Origin: JAANXG01 sp963731035
GTDB lineage: Bacteria; Pseudomonadota; Gammaproteobacteria; Arenicellales; JAANXG01
Length of the DNA: 64,000 bases
Reading direction: 5' to 3'
NCBI GenBank assembly: GCA_963731035.1
Contig: CAVSUY010000011.1
Span: 83,242 to 147,241 of the forward strand
This document shows, piece by piece, positions 26,719 through 34,855 of this stretch (its first letter is position 1; every line of letters begins with the position of its first letter). Under the pieces are notes generated by a model. It searched no databases. It was not told the DNA's origin and worked only from the letters and a program-made list of their open reading frames with translations. The translations under genes and the position numbers were made by a program.

Positions 26719-27549
26719 CTACCGCACTACCGCCTCGACCAGCATCCAGCCGTCGCCTTCGGTCCAGTCGTGGGGAGCCGGCCAGTGTTTCCGAGCCACC
26801 GAATCGAGGGATATGACCTGCACATTCTCGTAGCCCAGGTCCATCAGGACCGCGCGCAGATCGTCCGCCTCCTGCGGAAGCGGGAACTGTTTGAACAGGC
26901 GAATGCCACGCTTCTCAAATACCCGGTCGTTGAGCCGGTTGGTTCTCGCGTCGTCCCAGAAGTCGAATCCAACAACACTGCGCGCCGCGAGATGCAAGCG
27001 GGACCGTGATATCAGTTCACGGATGGCTTCCGCGTCCAGATAGTAGAACAGTCCCTCCGCCATGACGAAGCACGGTTCGTCCGGCACAAAACCCCTTTCC
27101 CGGAGCCGGTCGTCGATATCGTCGATCCCGATATCACACGGAACCTGGACCACCCAGTCAGGTATCTCGACGCCGTTGGCCTCGAGAACTCTCCGCTTCG
27201 TCTTCAGGGTCGCCGGCACGTCCACTTCAAACACTTTAGCCCCGCCGTTCCTGAATGCACCCATATGAAACGGGCGCGTGTCATAGCCTGCGCCCAGTAC
27301 TACGATCTGGGAGTAACGCCCGGCCGCGTCGGCGAGGCGCTCGCTGAACCAGCGATAGCGTACTAGATTGAATATCGTGTAAACCGGATCGCTCCGGGAA
27401 GCGAACTCCGCCAGCCCGCGACCCTCTTCAGTCAGGAACCACACCGCGAACGGGTCCGACGCGCCGACGCGTTTCATCAGGGAGTCGTCGGCACGCAACG
27501 CAATCAGTCCATCGGCGGTGACTTGAACCGGTATGTGAGACTCCGGCAT
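26719..27549 (-). CDS. Class I SAM-dependent methyltransferase, leucine carboxyl methyltransferase (TIGR00027) type
   Basis: A 276-residue methyltransferase of the PPM/LCM superfamily. The SAM-binding region reads SQIVVLGAGYDTRPFHMGA, followed by the acidic VFEVDVPATLKTKRRVL. FVMAEGLFYYLDAEAIREL is the second conserved segment. Bacterial members are annotated as possible O-methyltransferases acting on carboxylates; the substrate is unknown. GGAGG lies upstream of ATG 27549. It is followed by tctCBA in the same direction at a distance of about 115 bases, which may or may not be an operon. Confidence 0.88.
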   Translation of the reverse strand: MPESHIPVQVTADGLIALRADDSLMKRVGASDPFAVWFLTEEGRGLAEFASRSDPVYTIFNLVRYRWFSERLADAAGRYSQIVVLGAGYDTRPFHMGAFRNGGAKVFEVDVPATLKTKRRVLEANGVEIPDWVVQVPCDIGIDDIDDRLRERGFVPDEPCFVMAEGLFYYLDAEAIRELISRSRLHLAARSVVGFDFWDDARTNRLNDRVFEKRGIRLFKQFPLPQEADDLRAVLMDLGYENVQVISLDSVARKHWPAPHDWTEGDGWMLVEAVVR

Positions 27550-27660
27550 CTGTTATTGCCTCCTATTCATGAATGGCCGAATCTTTACCCGTCATACTGG
27601 CAAAGAAGCGAAGGCCCAAGGCAAGACCGTAAGTCGATCCTGCACCGGCGGGCGATCCGA

Positions 27661-27879
27661 GCTAGTGTACCCCGTCAAACAGTCTGTAACTTATCGGCGG
27701 CTTGCCGATCCGGGTTGGATTGTTCGATAGAGCATCGAAAGGGCGCCGCCGGGGTCTTTTTCACCAAGCGAGTATCGGGGAGCGACTGAAAAAGACCCCG
27801 GCGGTGCCCGTTTGCGGATCGGGGCCACCGTCATCCCCGCCTGAAATCATTTGCATCATTTCTGGCGGGGTACACTAGC
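27661..27879. mobile_element. MITE-like element with 14-bp terminal inverted repeats
   Basis: GCTAGTGTACCCCG at 27661-27674 is the exact reverse complement of CGGGGTACACTAGC at 27866-27879. The 191 bases between hold a second perfect inverted repeat and no convincing coding frame, which fits a small non-autonomous element or the remains of a deleted insertion sequence. No transposase is visible, and no target duplication could be confirmed. Confidence 0.55.
27746..27804. repeat. Perfect 18-bp inverted repeat
   Basis: CCGCCGGGGTCTTTTTCA at 27746-27763 is the exact reverse complement of 27787-27804, with a 23-base loop. A T/A run lies inside the stem, so it could act as a terminator in either direction, but there is no gene ending directly before it. 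It may be part of the MITE-like element that encloses it. Confidence 0.7.
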
Positions 27880-28033
27880 AGGCTGTTGAAAAACAGCCTG
27901 CTAGTGCGGGACAGGGATGTCTCGCCGCGAATCAAGCGCTTTAAGTGCTTGATTCGGCGTAGCCGAGTGCGGACAGGTGCCGCGCTCGGCGCGTTGAAAA
28001 AGGCCAGGAAGGCGTTTTTCAACATCCTGCTAG
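27873..28033. mobile_element. Second MITE-like palindromic element overlapping the K+ channel stop codon
   Basis: CTAGCAGGCTGTTGAAAAA at 27875-27893 pairs with 28015-28033 in inverted orientation with one mismatch. The left end also forms a perfect 15-bp hairpin with a GAAA loop (27873-27887/27892-27906), and an inner hairpin (GAATCAAGCGC/GTGCTTGATTC) is centred near 27942. No coding frame is convincing. The right end supplies the last base pairs and stop codon (28030-28032) of the channel gene. Confidence 0.65.
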
Positions 28034-28794
28034 GTCCCGGGGTTAGGAATGTGGAGCAGACGCCCGCAATGCTTGCAGTGTACCGCGTCCGGATCGTGGC
28101 GATTCAGCCCGCAATCCGGGCACTCGTAGCGCACCTTGCCGGGGCGGAATATGGTCTGGATGAGGCGCAGAAACAGTGAAACGCCCACGATCATGATCAA
28201 TACCGACAACACGCGTCCGGACGAGCCGGTGAGCGTGATATCGCCAAAGCCGGTAGTGGTCAATGTGGTGACCGTGAAGTACAGGGCATCTACGTAATCC
28301 TTGATGCCAGGATTACCGTGAACCTGCAGAACGTACACCACGGCGGAGATCACGAACACGAAGACCACCAGGTTCAAGCCGCTGAAGATCACTTCCTCGT
28401 GCTGCGCGAAGAACTTGGATGAGGTGCGCAGCTGCCGGAGCACGTGGTAGGACCGAAGGAGCCGAAGCGTCCGAAGCACGCGCAGGAAACCCAGGTTTTC
28501 CGTGAGTGCGGGGGCAAACAACGAGAGTATGACCGCCAGGTCAACCAGCGCGAGCGGGCGGAGCAGGAATCCGACCCGGTCCGGCGACGACCACCAGCGG
28601 GCTGCGTAGTCAACGAGGAGCAGCGAACCCAGTACGTAGTCCGTGAGGATTATCCAGCGCTCGTGGGGAAGAAACGTAGTGACGACGAAGAAACAGACAA
28701 CCACGACGTCCAGACCCAGCAGCAGCCAGCGCGCGCCCCGGGCCCGCGGCGTATCCTCGTGGTAAAGAGACCTCAGCACCGACTTCAATGTCAC
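28030..28794 (-). CDS. Six-helix potassium channel with C-terminal zinc ribbon
   Basis: About 254 residues from GTG 28794; a longer TTG start would overlap the upstream gene. It has S1-S4-like helices, the fourth with a regular arginine pattern (RVLRTLRLLRSY), then a pore loop with selectivity filter TTLTTTGFGDI between two helices, as in voltage-gated K+ channels. After the last helix comes YECPDCGLNRHD and HCKHCGRLL, two CxxC pairs forming a zinc ribbon at the cytoplasmic end. Its GTG starts one base after the stop of the CBS gene, so translation is probably coupled and CBS-mediated gating is possible. The stop codon lies in a palindromic repeat. Confidence 0.88.
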   Translation of the reverse strand: MTLKSVLRSLYHEDTPRARGARWLLLGLDVVVVCFFVVTTFLPHERWIILTDYVLGSLLLVDYAARWWSSPDRVGFLLRPLALVDLAVILSLFAPALTENLGFLRVLRTLRLLRSYHVLRQLRTSSKFFAQHEEVIFSGLNLVVFVFVISAVVYVLQVHGNPGIKDYVDALYFTVTTLTTTGFGDITLTGSSGRVLSVLIMIVGVSLFLRLIQTIFRPGKVRYECPDCGLNRHDPDAVHCKHCGRLLHIPNPGT

Positions 28795-28795
28795 G

Positions 28796-29188
28796 CTACC
28801 GTATAAGCTCCAACAGGTCGTGGCTGCTGATGATCCCAACGACGTGCCCGATGCTGCCGACGAGAACCCTGTGAATCTGCTCCTCGATCATCAGATCGGC
28901 CACCTTCTTGACGGGCGTATCGGGCGGCACGCAGAACACGCGGTTGTTCATGATATCCATGACGCTGGGACCTGATGTCAATAGATCTCTCAGCCTCTTG
29001 TATGGCCGGAGCCTGCCGGCCTGGACGAGGTCGCTCAGACTCACGATACCCACGATGTCGCCGGACTCGGATTTGACGGGGGCGCCGCTCACCCCCTCGG
29101 ATGCGAAGAAATCACCTAACTCATTCAACCGCATACGGGCCGGCACGGCGACAACCGGCGTGGTCATTATTTCTTTGGCTCTAGTCAT
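28796..29188 (-). CDS. Tandem CBS-domain protein
   Basis: A 130-residue protein made of two CBS motifs: KEIMTTPVVAVPARMRLNEL with GIVSLSDLVQAG, and VMDIMNNRVFCVPPDTPVKK with GIISSHDLLELI. A pair of CBS motifs forms one Bateman module that usually binds adenosine nucleotides. It has no other domain, so it probably regulates a partner in trans. The immediate downstream and translationally coupled gene is a K+ channel, the likeliest partner. A GGTGA site lies before ATG 29188. Confidence 0.92.
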   Translation of the reverse strand: MTRAKEIMTTPVVAVPARMRLNELGDFFASEGVSGAPVKSESGDIVGIVSLSDLVQAGRLRPYKRLRDLLTSGPSVMDIMNNRVFCVPPDTPVKKVADLMIEEQIHRVLVGSIGHVVGIISSHDLLELIR

Positions 29189-29342
29189 TGCTCACCTGTC
29201 TCCGGACCCGGAGTATTGCACTGTCAGCCTGTTGGATTCCATGACCCATGGTGCGATATCCGGTTCGACCCCGCCCCCACTGGCGATGTCGGCCCTTGAG
29301 CTGGTAACCTGCGGATCTCTCCCTGACGCTTGAAAGCGAGAC

Positions 29343-30674
29343 GTGAACGAGCACCTGGACCGCCTTTACGAAGACCACCTGGCCGGCGTTCAGCGCACCT
29401 GGTCGCATGCCCTGGAGCTGGCCGGCTGCGCAGGGGTGCTGATTCACAGTGGCTCGCCCCCGATGGTCTTCCTCGACGACCATCCGTACCCATACAAGGT
29501 GAACGCTCCCTTCAAGCACTGGGCACCGGTACTGGACAACCCGCATTGCTTTGTCCTCTTTCGCCCCGGCGAGGTCCCCGTCATGCTGTTCCACCGCCCG
29601 GTGGACTTCTGGCACAAGCCCGCAGACGTCCCCGGCGGGTACTGGACGAGGTACTACGACCTGCGCATCATCAGCTGCCCCGAGGACGCAAGAAACCATC
29701 TCGGAAGCGACCCGTCGCGGCTCGCCTTCGTGGGCGAAACGCAGGCTCTGTTCGAAGACTGGGGACTGGGGTCTTCCAACCCCTCTGCGCTGCTGGACTG
29801 CGTGAATTACCACCGGGCCTGGAAATCCGACTACGAACTGGCCTGCCTGCACGAAGCATCGCAGCTCGGTGCCGCGGCGCACCTTGCTGCGGAGCAGGCG
29901 TTCCGCCGCGGTGCCTCCGAGTACCAAATTCACCTCGACTACCTGGCGGCCAGTGGCCACGCCGAGCATGAGCTGCCTTATGGAAACATCATCGCGCTCA
30001 ATGACCACGGATCCGTGCTTCACTACCAGCGCCAGTCGCACCGGCCGCCGCCGCGGCATTTGAGCCTCGTGATAGACGCTGGCGCACAGTCAAATGGCTA
30101 TGCCGCCGATATCACCCGCAGCTACGCCGCTGCCAGCGACGAGTATGGCGAGCTGGTCGAGGCCATGGACACGGGTCAGCGTGAACTCTGCGACCAGGTG
30201 CGTCCCGGGCTCCCGTATCCCGACCTGCAACGCCAGGCCCACCGACTGACCGCGGACCTGCTGGCGCGGTTCCGCTTCGTGAACATGGAAGCCGACAACG
30301 CCGTGGCGTCCGGCATCACACGGTACTTCTTTCCGCACGGCGTGGGGCACTACCTGGGGCTTCAGGTGCACGATGTCGGCGGCTTCCTGGTAGACGAGGG
30401 CGGTACCGTCCTGGACCCGCCGGAGGATCAACCCTTTCTGCGACTGACCCGCACCGTGGAGGAACGCCAGGTCTTCACCGTGGAGCCGGGCCTGTACTTC
30501 ATCCATTCTCTTCTGTCCGAACTAAAGAACACGGCGCTGTCACGAGACGTCAACTGGGAACGGGTGGACGCCTTCCGGCCCTATGGCGGCGTGCGGATAG
30601 AGGATAACGTAGTGGTCACCGCGGGTGGCCACGAGAATCTCACCCGGCAGGCTTTCGCCTCCGCCGGCCACTGA
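29343..30674 (+). CDS. pepQ: Xaa-Pro dipeptidase PepQ
   Basis: A 443-residue metallopeptidase of family M24B. Metal ligands can be read as Asp in LVIDAGAQ, Asp in GYAADITRSY, His in FPHGVGHYLGLQVHD, Glu in FTVEPGLYF and Glu in GVRIEDNVVV, the expected D-D-H-E-E set for two Mn ions. The length matches gammaproteobacterial PepQ, which cleaves Xaa-Pro dipeptides and sometimes organophosphate-like esters. The start is GTG 29343, giving MNEHLDRLYEDHL. It stands alone, divergent from the CBS gene and convergent with uppP. Confidence 0.93.
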   Translation: MNEHLDRLYEDHLAGVQRTWSHALELAGCAGVLIHSGSPPMVFLDDHPYPYKVNAPFKHWAPVLDNPHCFVLFRPGEVPVMLFHRPVDFWHKPADVPGGYWTRYYDLRIISCPEDARNHLGSDPSRLAFVGETQALFEDWGLGSSNPSALLDCVNYHRAWKSDYELACLHEASQLGAAAHLAAEQAFRRGASEYQIHLDYLAASGHAEHELPYGNIIALNDHGSVLHYQRQSHRPPPRHLSLVIDAGAQSNGYAADITRSYAAASDEYGELVEAMDTGQRELCDQVRPGLPYPDLQRQAHRLTADLLARFRFVNMEADNAVASGITRYFFPHGVGHYLGLQVHDVGGFLVDEGGTVLDPPEDQPFLRLTRTVEERQVFTVEPGLYFIHSLLSELKNTALSRDVNWERVDAFRPYGGVRIEDNVVVTAGGHENLTRQAFASAGH

Positions 30675-30691
30675 CCCATGGACCGCCTGCG

Positions 30692-31459
30692 CTAGCGATA
30701 GAGCAGCAGCAGGAGAACACCGAAGGCGACCCGGTACACGCCGAAACCCACGAAGGTGAACCGGGACAGGAAAGATATGAACAGCTTCATGGTGGCGTAG
30801 GCCACCACAAAGGCCACAACAAAGCCGATACCAAGGTGCCACAGGTTGCTGTCCTGGAACTCGGCGTGGTGTTTGAGCAGGTCAAGGCCGCTGGCGGCTG
30901 CCATGACCGGCAACGCCAGCAGGAAAGAAAACTCCGCACTGGCGGTACGGCTGAGACCCACCAGCAGCCCGCCGACGATGGTCGCTCCGGCCCGGCTGGT
31001 TCCGGGGATCAGCGAGAATACCTGGGCCAACCCGATCCACAGGGCCTGGCGATAGCTCAGGTCCTCAACGTTCACGACGTGAGATCTTTCCTCCTTGTAG
31101 AACCGCTCGACAATCAGGAAAACGATGCCCCCGACGATGAACATCGTCGCCACCACCTCGATGGAGAACATGGCCTTGATCTGCTTGTAGAAGACCAGGC
31201 CGACTATCGCGACCGGAATGAAGGCCAGGATAATCTTCTTCCACAACTCGATGTGCCGAAAGCTGAGTTTGTCCCTGTAGTTGGCGACCACCGCCAGGAT
31301 TGCAGCCAATTGTATGATGACCTCGAAGGCCTTGTTCGCCGAGTCCTGCGGAAGACCCAGCCACTGGCTGACCACGATCATGTGGCCGGTCGAGGAAATG
31401 GGCAGGAACTCGGTGAACCCCTCCACCAAGCCGAGGATGGCCGCCTGAAGTACATCCAT
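30692..31459 (-). CDS. uppP: Undecaprenyl-diphosphatase UppP (BacA)
   Basis: A 255-residue polytopic inner-membrane phosphatase that recycles undecaprenyl diphosphate for cell-wall and glycan synthesis. Both signature regions are intact: EGFTEFLPISSTGHMI near the N-terminus and SLIPGTSRAGATI in the middle, which supply the catalytic Glu, Ser and Arg. Length is standard. It is convergent with pepQ and preceded by a small membrane-protein gene in the same direction about 40 bases upstream. Confidence 0.96.
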   Translation of the reverse strand: MDVLQAAILGLVEGFTEFLPISSTGHMIVVSQWLGLPQDSANKAFEVIIQLAAILAVVANYRDKLSFRHIELWKKIILAFIPVAIVGLVFYKQIKAMFSIEVVATMFIVGGIVFLIVERFYKEERSHVVNVEDLSYRQALWIGLAQVFSLIPGTSRAGATIVGGLLVGLSRTASAEFSFLLALPVMAAASGLDLLKHHAEFQDSNLWHLGIGFVVAFVVAYATMKLFISFLSRFTFVGFGVYRVAFGVLLLLLYR

Positions 31460-31500
31460 GGCGGTGAATCAGCCTGGCGCGGGCCGGGGCTTCCGGTACA

Positions 31501-31878
31501 TCAGGAGCCCGTGCTCTTGTAGACAGTGACCGCAAACAAGATCATTCCGATAAGCATCAGCAGCCCCGCAAGGCCGGCGACGGGTCCCCAGAAGGCAACG
31601 CCGGTGGTAAGGAAAAGACTGAGGCTGATGATCATCAGGAGTATGCCTATGAGCAGAAACCAGTACTGCAGCACGGGGAGCACTCCGGCGGCGGCAGCGG
31701 GGATTACGCGGTAGAACAGGCCGATCACGAAGAACGACAGCCAGCCGATAACGTTCATGTGAGCATGCACGGGCATGAGCGTAAAGTTTTCGTGTGTCGC
31801 CATGTAAAGGCCAAGGGTCATGCCGAAAATGACGATGGTTACACCTGTACGCAGGAACCAGGAGGAGATATCGCGCAT
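31501..31878 (-). CDS. Small membrane protein resembling a heme-copper-oxidase helix bundle
   Basis: A 125-residue protein with about four hydrophobic segments. MPVHAHMNVIGWLSFFVIGL resembles the His-containing helix start of heme-copper oxidase subunit I and NorB-like proteins, where HxH binds haem; only one or two His are present here and the protein is far too short to be an oxidase. Such short relatives are found as uncharacterised membrane proteins. Function unknown. It precedes uppP in the same direction. Confidence 0.7.
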   Translation of the reverse strand: MRDISSWFLRTGVTIVIFGMTLGLYMATHENFTLMPVHAHMNVIGWLSFFVIGLFYRVIPAAAAGVLPVLQYWFLLIGILLMIISLSLFLTTGVAFWGPVAGLAGLLMLIGMILFAVTVYKSTGS

Positions 31879-31961
31879 CTAAAACACCCCAGCGGCAAGG
31901 CCGATCATTATTATGGTGCACCGAATTATAGTCCGCCTTCCTCCCTACGCCAGGAGAAAAA

Positions 31962-32720
31962 CTAGGAAGTCGCCTGCAGCACCTCTTCGAAGAATCCAAG
32001 CAGCCGCTTCCAGTGCCGTTCGGCACCCGTCTTGTCGAATACTCGATGGTCCGGCACCGTCCAGCCGTGGCCCATGCCGACATAGTTCTCGATCACATGG
32101 TCGATCCCGGCCTGTCGAAGAGCCCTGGCCAGGCGCGCGGACTGCTCCGGAGGAAAACTCTGATCCTCCCCCGCCGAGCCCACGTACACCCGTCCGGCGA
32201 TGGTCCCGGCACGCAAGTGCGGACTGTCCGGCGCATCGCTGGCGAGGTTGCCGCCGTGAAAGCTCGCGGCCGCCGCGATACGCCCGGGATAGGCCGCCGC
32301 CGCCGTGAGGGCCCGCGAACCGCCCATGCAGTATCCAACCGTGCCGATTGGACCGGTGGCGCCCGCGTCGGTGATGGCATCCAGAAAGGCGCTGGTGTCA
32401 CTTTCGGTCATTTCCTGGGTCGTGTCACCGATCATGCCCATGATTTCCGCGCGGGTGGCCTCGTCATCGAACGCCGTCTTCGCGTCGTAGGGACCGTAGT
32501 CGCCCAGACGATAGAACAGGTCCGGGACGAGCACCACATAGCCGGCGTCGGCCAGGCGGCCAGCCATGGTGTTGAGAGCGGGGCGTGGTCCAAATGCGTC
32601 CATGTACAGGATCACTCCGGGCGCCTCTGCCACACCCGGACGGGCGGCCGTTTCCGGCGAGAAAATCCCCGCTTTCGTGTTGCCGTCTTTCGTGTCTATG
32701 GTGATGTGAGTAACTTTCAT
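31962..32720 (-). CDS. Dienelactone hydrolase family protein
   Basis: A 252-residue alpha/beta hydrolase. The nucleophile is a Cys in GTVGYCMGGSRAL, as in true dienelactone hydrolases, and the catalytic His lies in VGMGHGWTVPD; the acid is probably an Asp/Glu in VGSAGEDQSF. DLH enzymes hydrolyse dienelactones in aromatic degradation, but many chromosomal homologues have other ester substrates. The gene is divergent from the adenylating enzyme that opens the peptide cluster and is probably unrelated to it. Confidence 0.9.
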   Translation of the reverse strand: MKVTHITIDTKDGNTKAGIFSPETAARPGVAEAPGVILYMDAFGPRPALNTMAGRLADAGYVVLVPDLFYRLGDYGPYDAKTAFDDEATRAEIMGMIGDTTQEMTESDTSAFLDAITDAGATGPIGTVGYCMGGSRALTAAAAYPGRIAAAASFHGGNLASDAPDSPHLRAGTIAGRVYVGSAGEDQSFPPEQSARLARALRQAGIDHVIENYVGMGHGWTVPDHRVFDKTGAERHWKRLLGFFEEVLQATS

Positions 32721-32886
32721 TCGACAGGTTCAGCGTGTCTTGAAAGGCTCCGCACGATACACCGGACAATCAGGAAAACCAACAAAGAGGCGACAAGCGA
32801 TTGTCATCGTCTCTGCCCGGGAGTACCCTGATTCTCCACAACTTCCCTCGATCGCAACGACTCCGGCACTAGCTGTATTGGGAACA

Positions 32887-34539
32887 ATGTCACTGTTCGA
32901 CATGATCAGCCGTCAGCGCAGGTCTACCCGGGATCGGGACAAGCGTCTTCGATCTAGCAGTCGAACGATTCCGAACCTGCTCCAACCCGTAGTGTCGAAG
33001 GCCGGCGAACGACTTGCTCTAGTGGATGCCGGTGGGGCCTGTACCTACCGTGATCTCGAGCGGTGGGCCAACGGAATCGCACACGCCGACGCTGTTCGCA
33101 ATGCAAGAATCGGGGAGCGGGCGTGCATACTGACAGAGAGCGGTTCTGCTTCCATGGCCGCCTTCCTGGGCCTGTGCAAGGCAGGAATGATGAGTGTGCG
33201 TCTCAACAGCGATCAGCCGTTGTCGTATCTTCGCGCCATCATGAGCGACGCCGAGCCTGCCATGATGTTGACGACCCGGGAACATCGCGCGCTTGCCGAG
33301 TCGTTGTGTAGCGGCGGCGTGGACATCGTCGACCTGGATGGAGACTGCGGGGGACTCGATACGCCGCCGGCGTGGCAGCCGAGCCCCGACGATCGTACGG
33401 GAATCACCTATACATCAGGGTCCACCGGGCAACCGAAAGGGGTCGTCCACACGCATCGGAGCACGCTGGCCTTTGTGGAAAACTACTTGCTTCGGACCGG
33501 GCTCACGCCTCGGGACCGCGTGGCGTTGCTCCACGATACGCGAGCGCTGGACGCGCTCGCGGCACTCAGCGTAGGCGCCACCGTCTACCATTTTCCTCTC
33601 GCCCGGCAGGGCTTTCAGGGTCTTGCGGACTGGCTGGCGGAGAACCACATTACGGTGTTGCCGACCGTGCCGTCCGTGCTGCGGTATCTCGTAAGAGGAA
33701 TCCCGGATGGCACCGGGCTGAAGGTGCGTTTGCTGCGGCTCAGTGGCGAGATGCTCAGCGCGGACGACGTGCGCCGGGCTGCGAAGGTGTTTCCGGCTTC
33801 CTGCCGGGTGTTGAACTGGTTCGGGAGCACGGAGGTTGCCGTCGCCAGCCGTCTGTTCTCTTTTCACGACATCGATGACGTTTCGGCTATTCCGGCGGGA
33901 GAGCCTTTTCCCGGCCTTGAGGTGCAACTCGTCGACACCAGGACGTCTCGGTCCGCGACAACCGGTGTGGGCGAGATCGTGGTGTCCGGCGCTTCGTTGT
34001 TCGATGGCTACTGGAAGCGATCCGATCTCGACGAGGAAAGACTCTCTCCGCATCCCGAAATGACCGGTTACCGGCGTTTCCGTACTGGCGACATCGGGTA
34101 TTTCGACCCGTCCGGACAACTGGTCGTGGTTGGCCGCGCGGATGATCAGGTCAAGGTGAACGGCTATCGCGTCGAACCACTCGAGGTCGAGGCCGCCTTG
34201 CGGTTAGTCCCTGGCATTCGCGATGCCCTGGTGCAGCTCATCAGCGAGGATGGAAACAACGGAAACCCAAGAAACGTCCTGGCAGCGTATGTTGTCGCGG
34301 AGAAAGGCGAACCGCCTCCAGTAAGGACCATTCGCAGGCTGCTGGCGTCACGGATTCCTCGTCACATGATACCGACCTATTTCGCGCGTATCGACGCCGT
34401 ACCGAAGCTGCCGGGAGGCAAACCCGACAGGACGAGCCTGCCCGAACTTGTAGCCGTCACTCGTCAGGATTACAATCTTGTCGCCACCAATGACCTGCGA
34501 GCCAACGCGCCGTTAGAGAATGAAGCAAGCAGCGATTGA
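32887..34539 (+). CDS. Stand-alone adenylation-domain enzyme of a putative modified-peptide cluster
   Basis: About 550 residues from ATG 32887; a longer TTG frame from 32740 is less likely. It is a full acyl/amino-acid adenylating enzyme: YTSGSTGQPKGVVHTHRS (ATP-binding A3), NWFGSTEVAVASR (A5), YRRFRTGDIGYFDPSG (A7), VGRADDQVKVNGYRVEP (A8) and PGGKPDR with the A10 Lys. In the A4 position LLHDTRALDALAAL keeps the Asp that in amino-acid-activating domains holds the alpha-amino group, which would suit an amino acid substrate. No carrier domain or Ser-attachment motif follows. Its 3' end overlaps the first of four small peptide genes by 20 bases. Likely role: activation of an amino acid or of a peptide carboxylate for ligation. 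That role is inferred. Confidence 0.85.
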   Translation: MSLFDMISRQRRSTRDRDKRLRSSSRTIPNLLQPVVSKAGERLALVDAGGACTYRDLERWANGIAHADAVRNARIGERACILTESGSASMAAFLGLCKAGMMSVRLNSDQPLSYLRAIMSDAEPAMMLTTREHRALAESLCSGGVDIVDLDGDCGGLDTPPAWQPSPDDRTGITYTSGSTGQPKGVVHTHRSTLAFVENYLLRTGLTPRDRVALLHDTRALDALAALSVGATVYHFPLARQGFQGLADWLAENHITVLPTVPSVLRYLVRGIPDGTGLKVRLLRLSGEMLSADDVRRAAKVFPASCRVLNWFGSTEVAVASRLFSFHDIDDVSAIPAGEPFPGLEVQLVDTRTSRSATTGVGEIVVSGASLFDGYWKRSDLDEERLSPHPEMTGYRRFRTGDIGYFDPSGQLVVVGRADDQVKVNGYRVEPLEVEAALRLVPGIRDALVQLISEDGNNGNPRNVLAAYVVAEKGEPPPVRTIRRLLASRIPRHMIPTYFARIDAVPKLPGGKPDRTSLPELVAVTRQDYNLVATNDLRANAPLENEASSD

Positions 34540-34657
34540 TTTTGAGAACAAGCCCGATGAAGAGCCCACGGCGGAACAATTCCTGGGGCAACTCAGAGAA
34601 GCGGACCGGGAGGCGTTCCCGCCCTCCTCAGCAAAGGCGAGCATCGGCGGCGAGTGA
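34520..34657 (+). CDS. Putative precursor peptide 1 (divergent FPPS motif)
   Basis: A 45-residue peptide starting at ATG 34520 inside the end of the adenylating-enzyme gene in another frame. It starts MKQAAIDFENKPDEEPTAEQ and ends EAFPPSSAKASIGGE. The leader is acidic and helical (AEQFLGQLREADRE). The C-terminal motif corresponds to FPPSGEKAG-GGE of its neighbours, with SA in place of GE and one residue fewer before the terminal GGE. This makes it the most divergent of the four. No strong ribosome-binding site is visible, so coupling to the upstream gene is likely. Confidence 0.7.
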   Translation: MKQAAIDFENKPDEEPTAEQFLGQLREADREAFPPSSAKASIGGE

Positions 34658-34729
34658 GCGAAGACCAGACTGTTTCGCAGGCACGGGTTGACGTACACGC
34701 AAATTCAACACAAAGCGAGGTCGGAAACG

Positions 34730-34855
34730 ATGGATCTTGAACAGCAAACCCACGATGACGAGCTGGCCAATGAGCTGTCCGAGCAGCTCATTGAATCAGA
34801 TGCGACGACATTCCCTCCGTCGGGCGAGAAAGCCGGAGGAGCAGGCGGTGAATAG
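34730..34855 (+). CDS. Putative precursor peptide 2
   Basis: A 41-residue peptide from ATG 34730, with GCGAGG about ten bases upstream. It starts MDLEQQTHDDELANELSEQL, a strongly acidic amphipathic leader, and ends TTFPPSGEKAGGAGGE. The leader segment DELANELSEQLIESD aligns with DELVEELIGQVDETE of peptide 3, and the tail is nearly identical across peptides 2-4. It is not a fragment of a larger gene: stop codons bracket it. The codons for the GGAGGE tail also create the ribosome-binding site of peptide 3. Confidence 0.8.
   Translation: MDLEQQTHDDELANELSEQLIESDATTFPPSGEKAGGAGGE

Noticed and set aside
27831..28025. A 64-residue minus-strand frame in the palindromic region
   Set aside because: It consists entirely of the MITE-like repeat, and its sequence follows from the hairpins rather than from a protein family.
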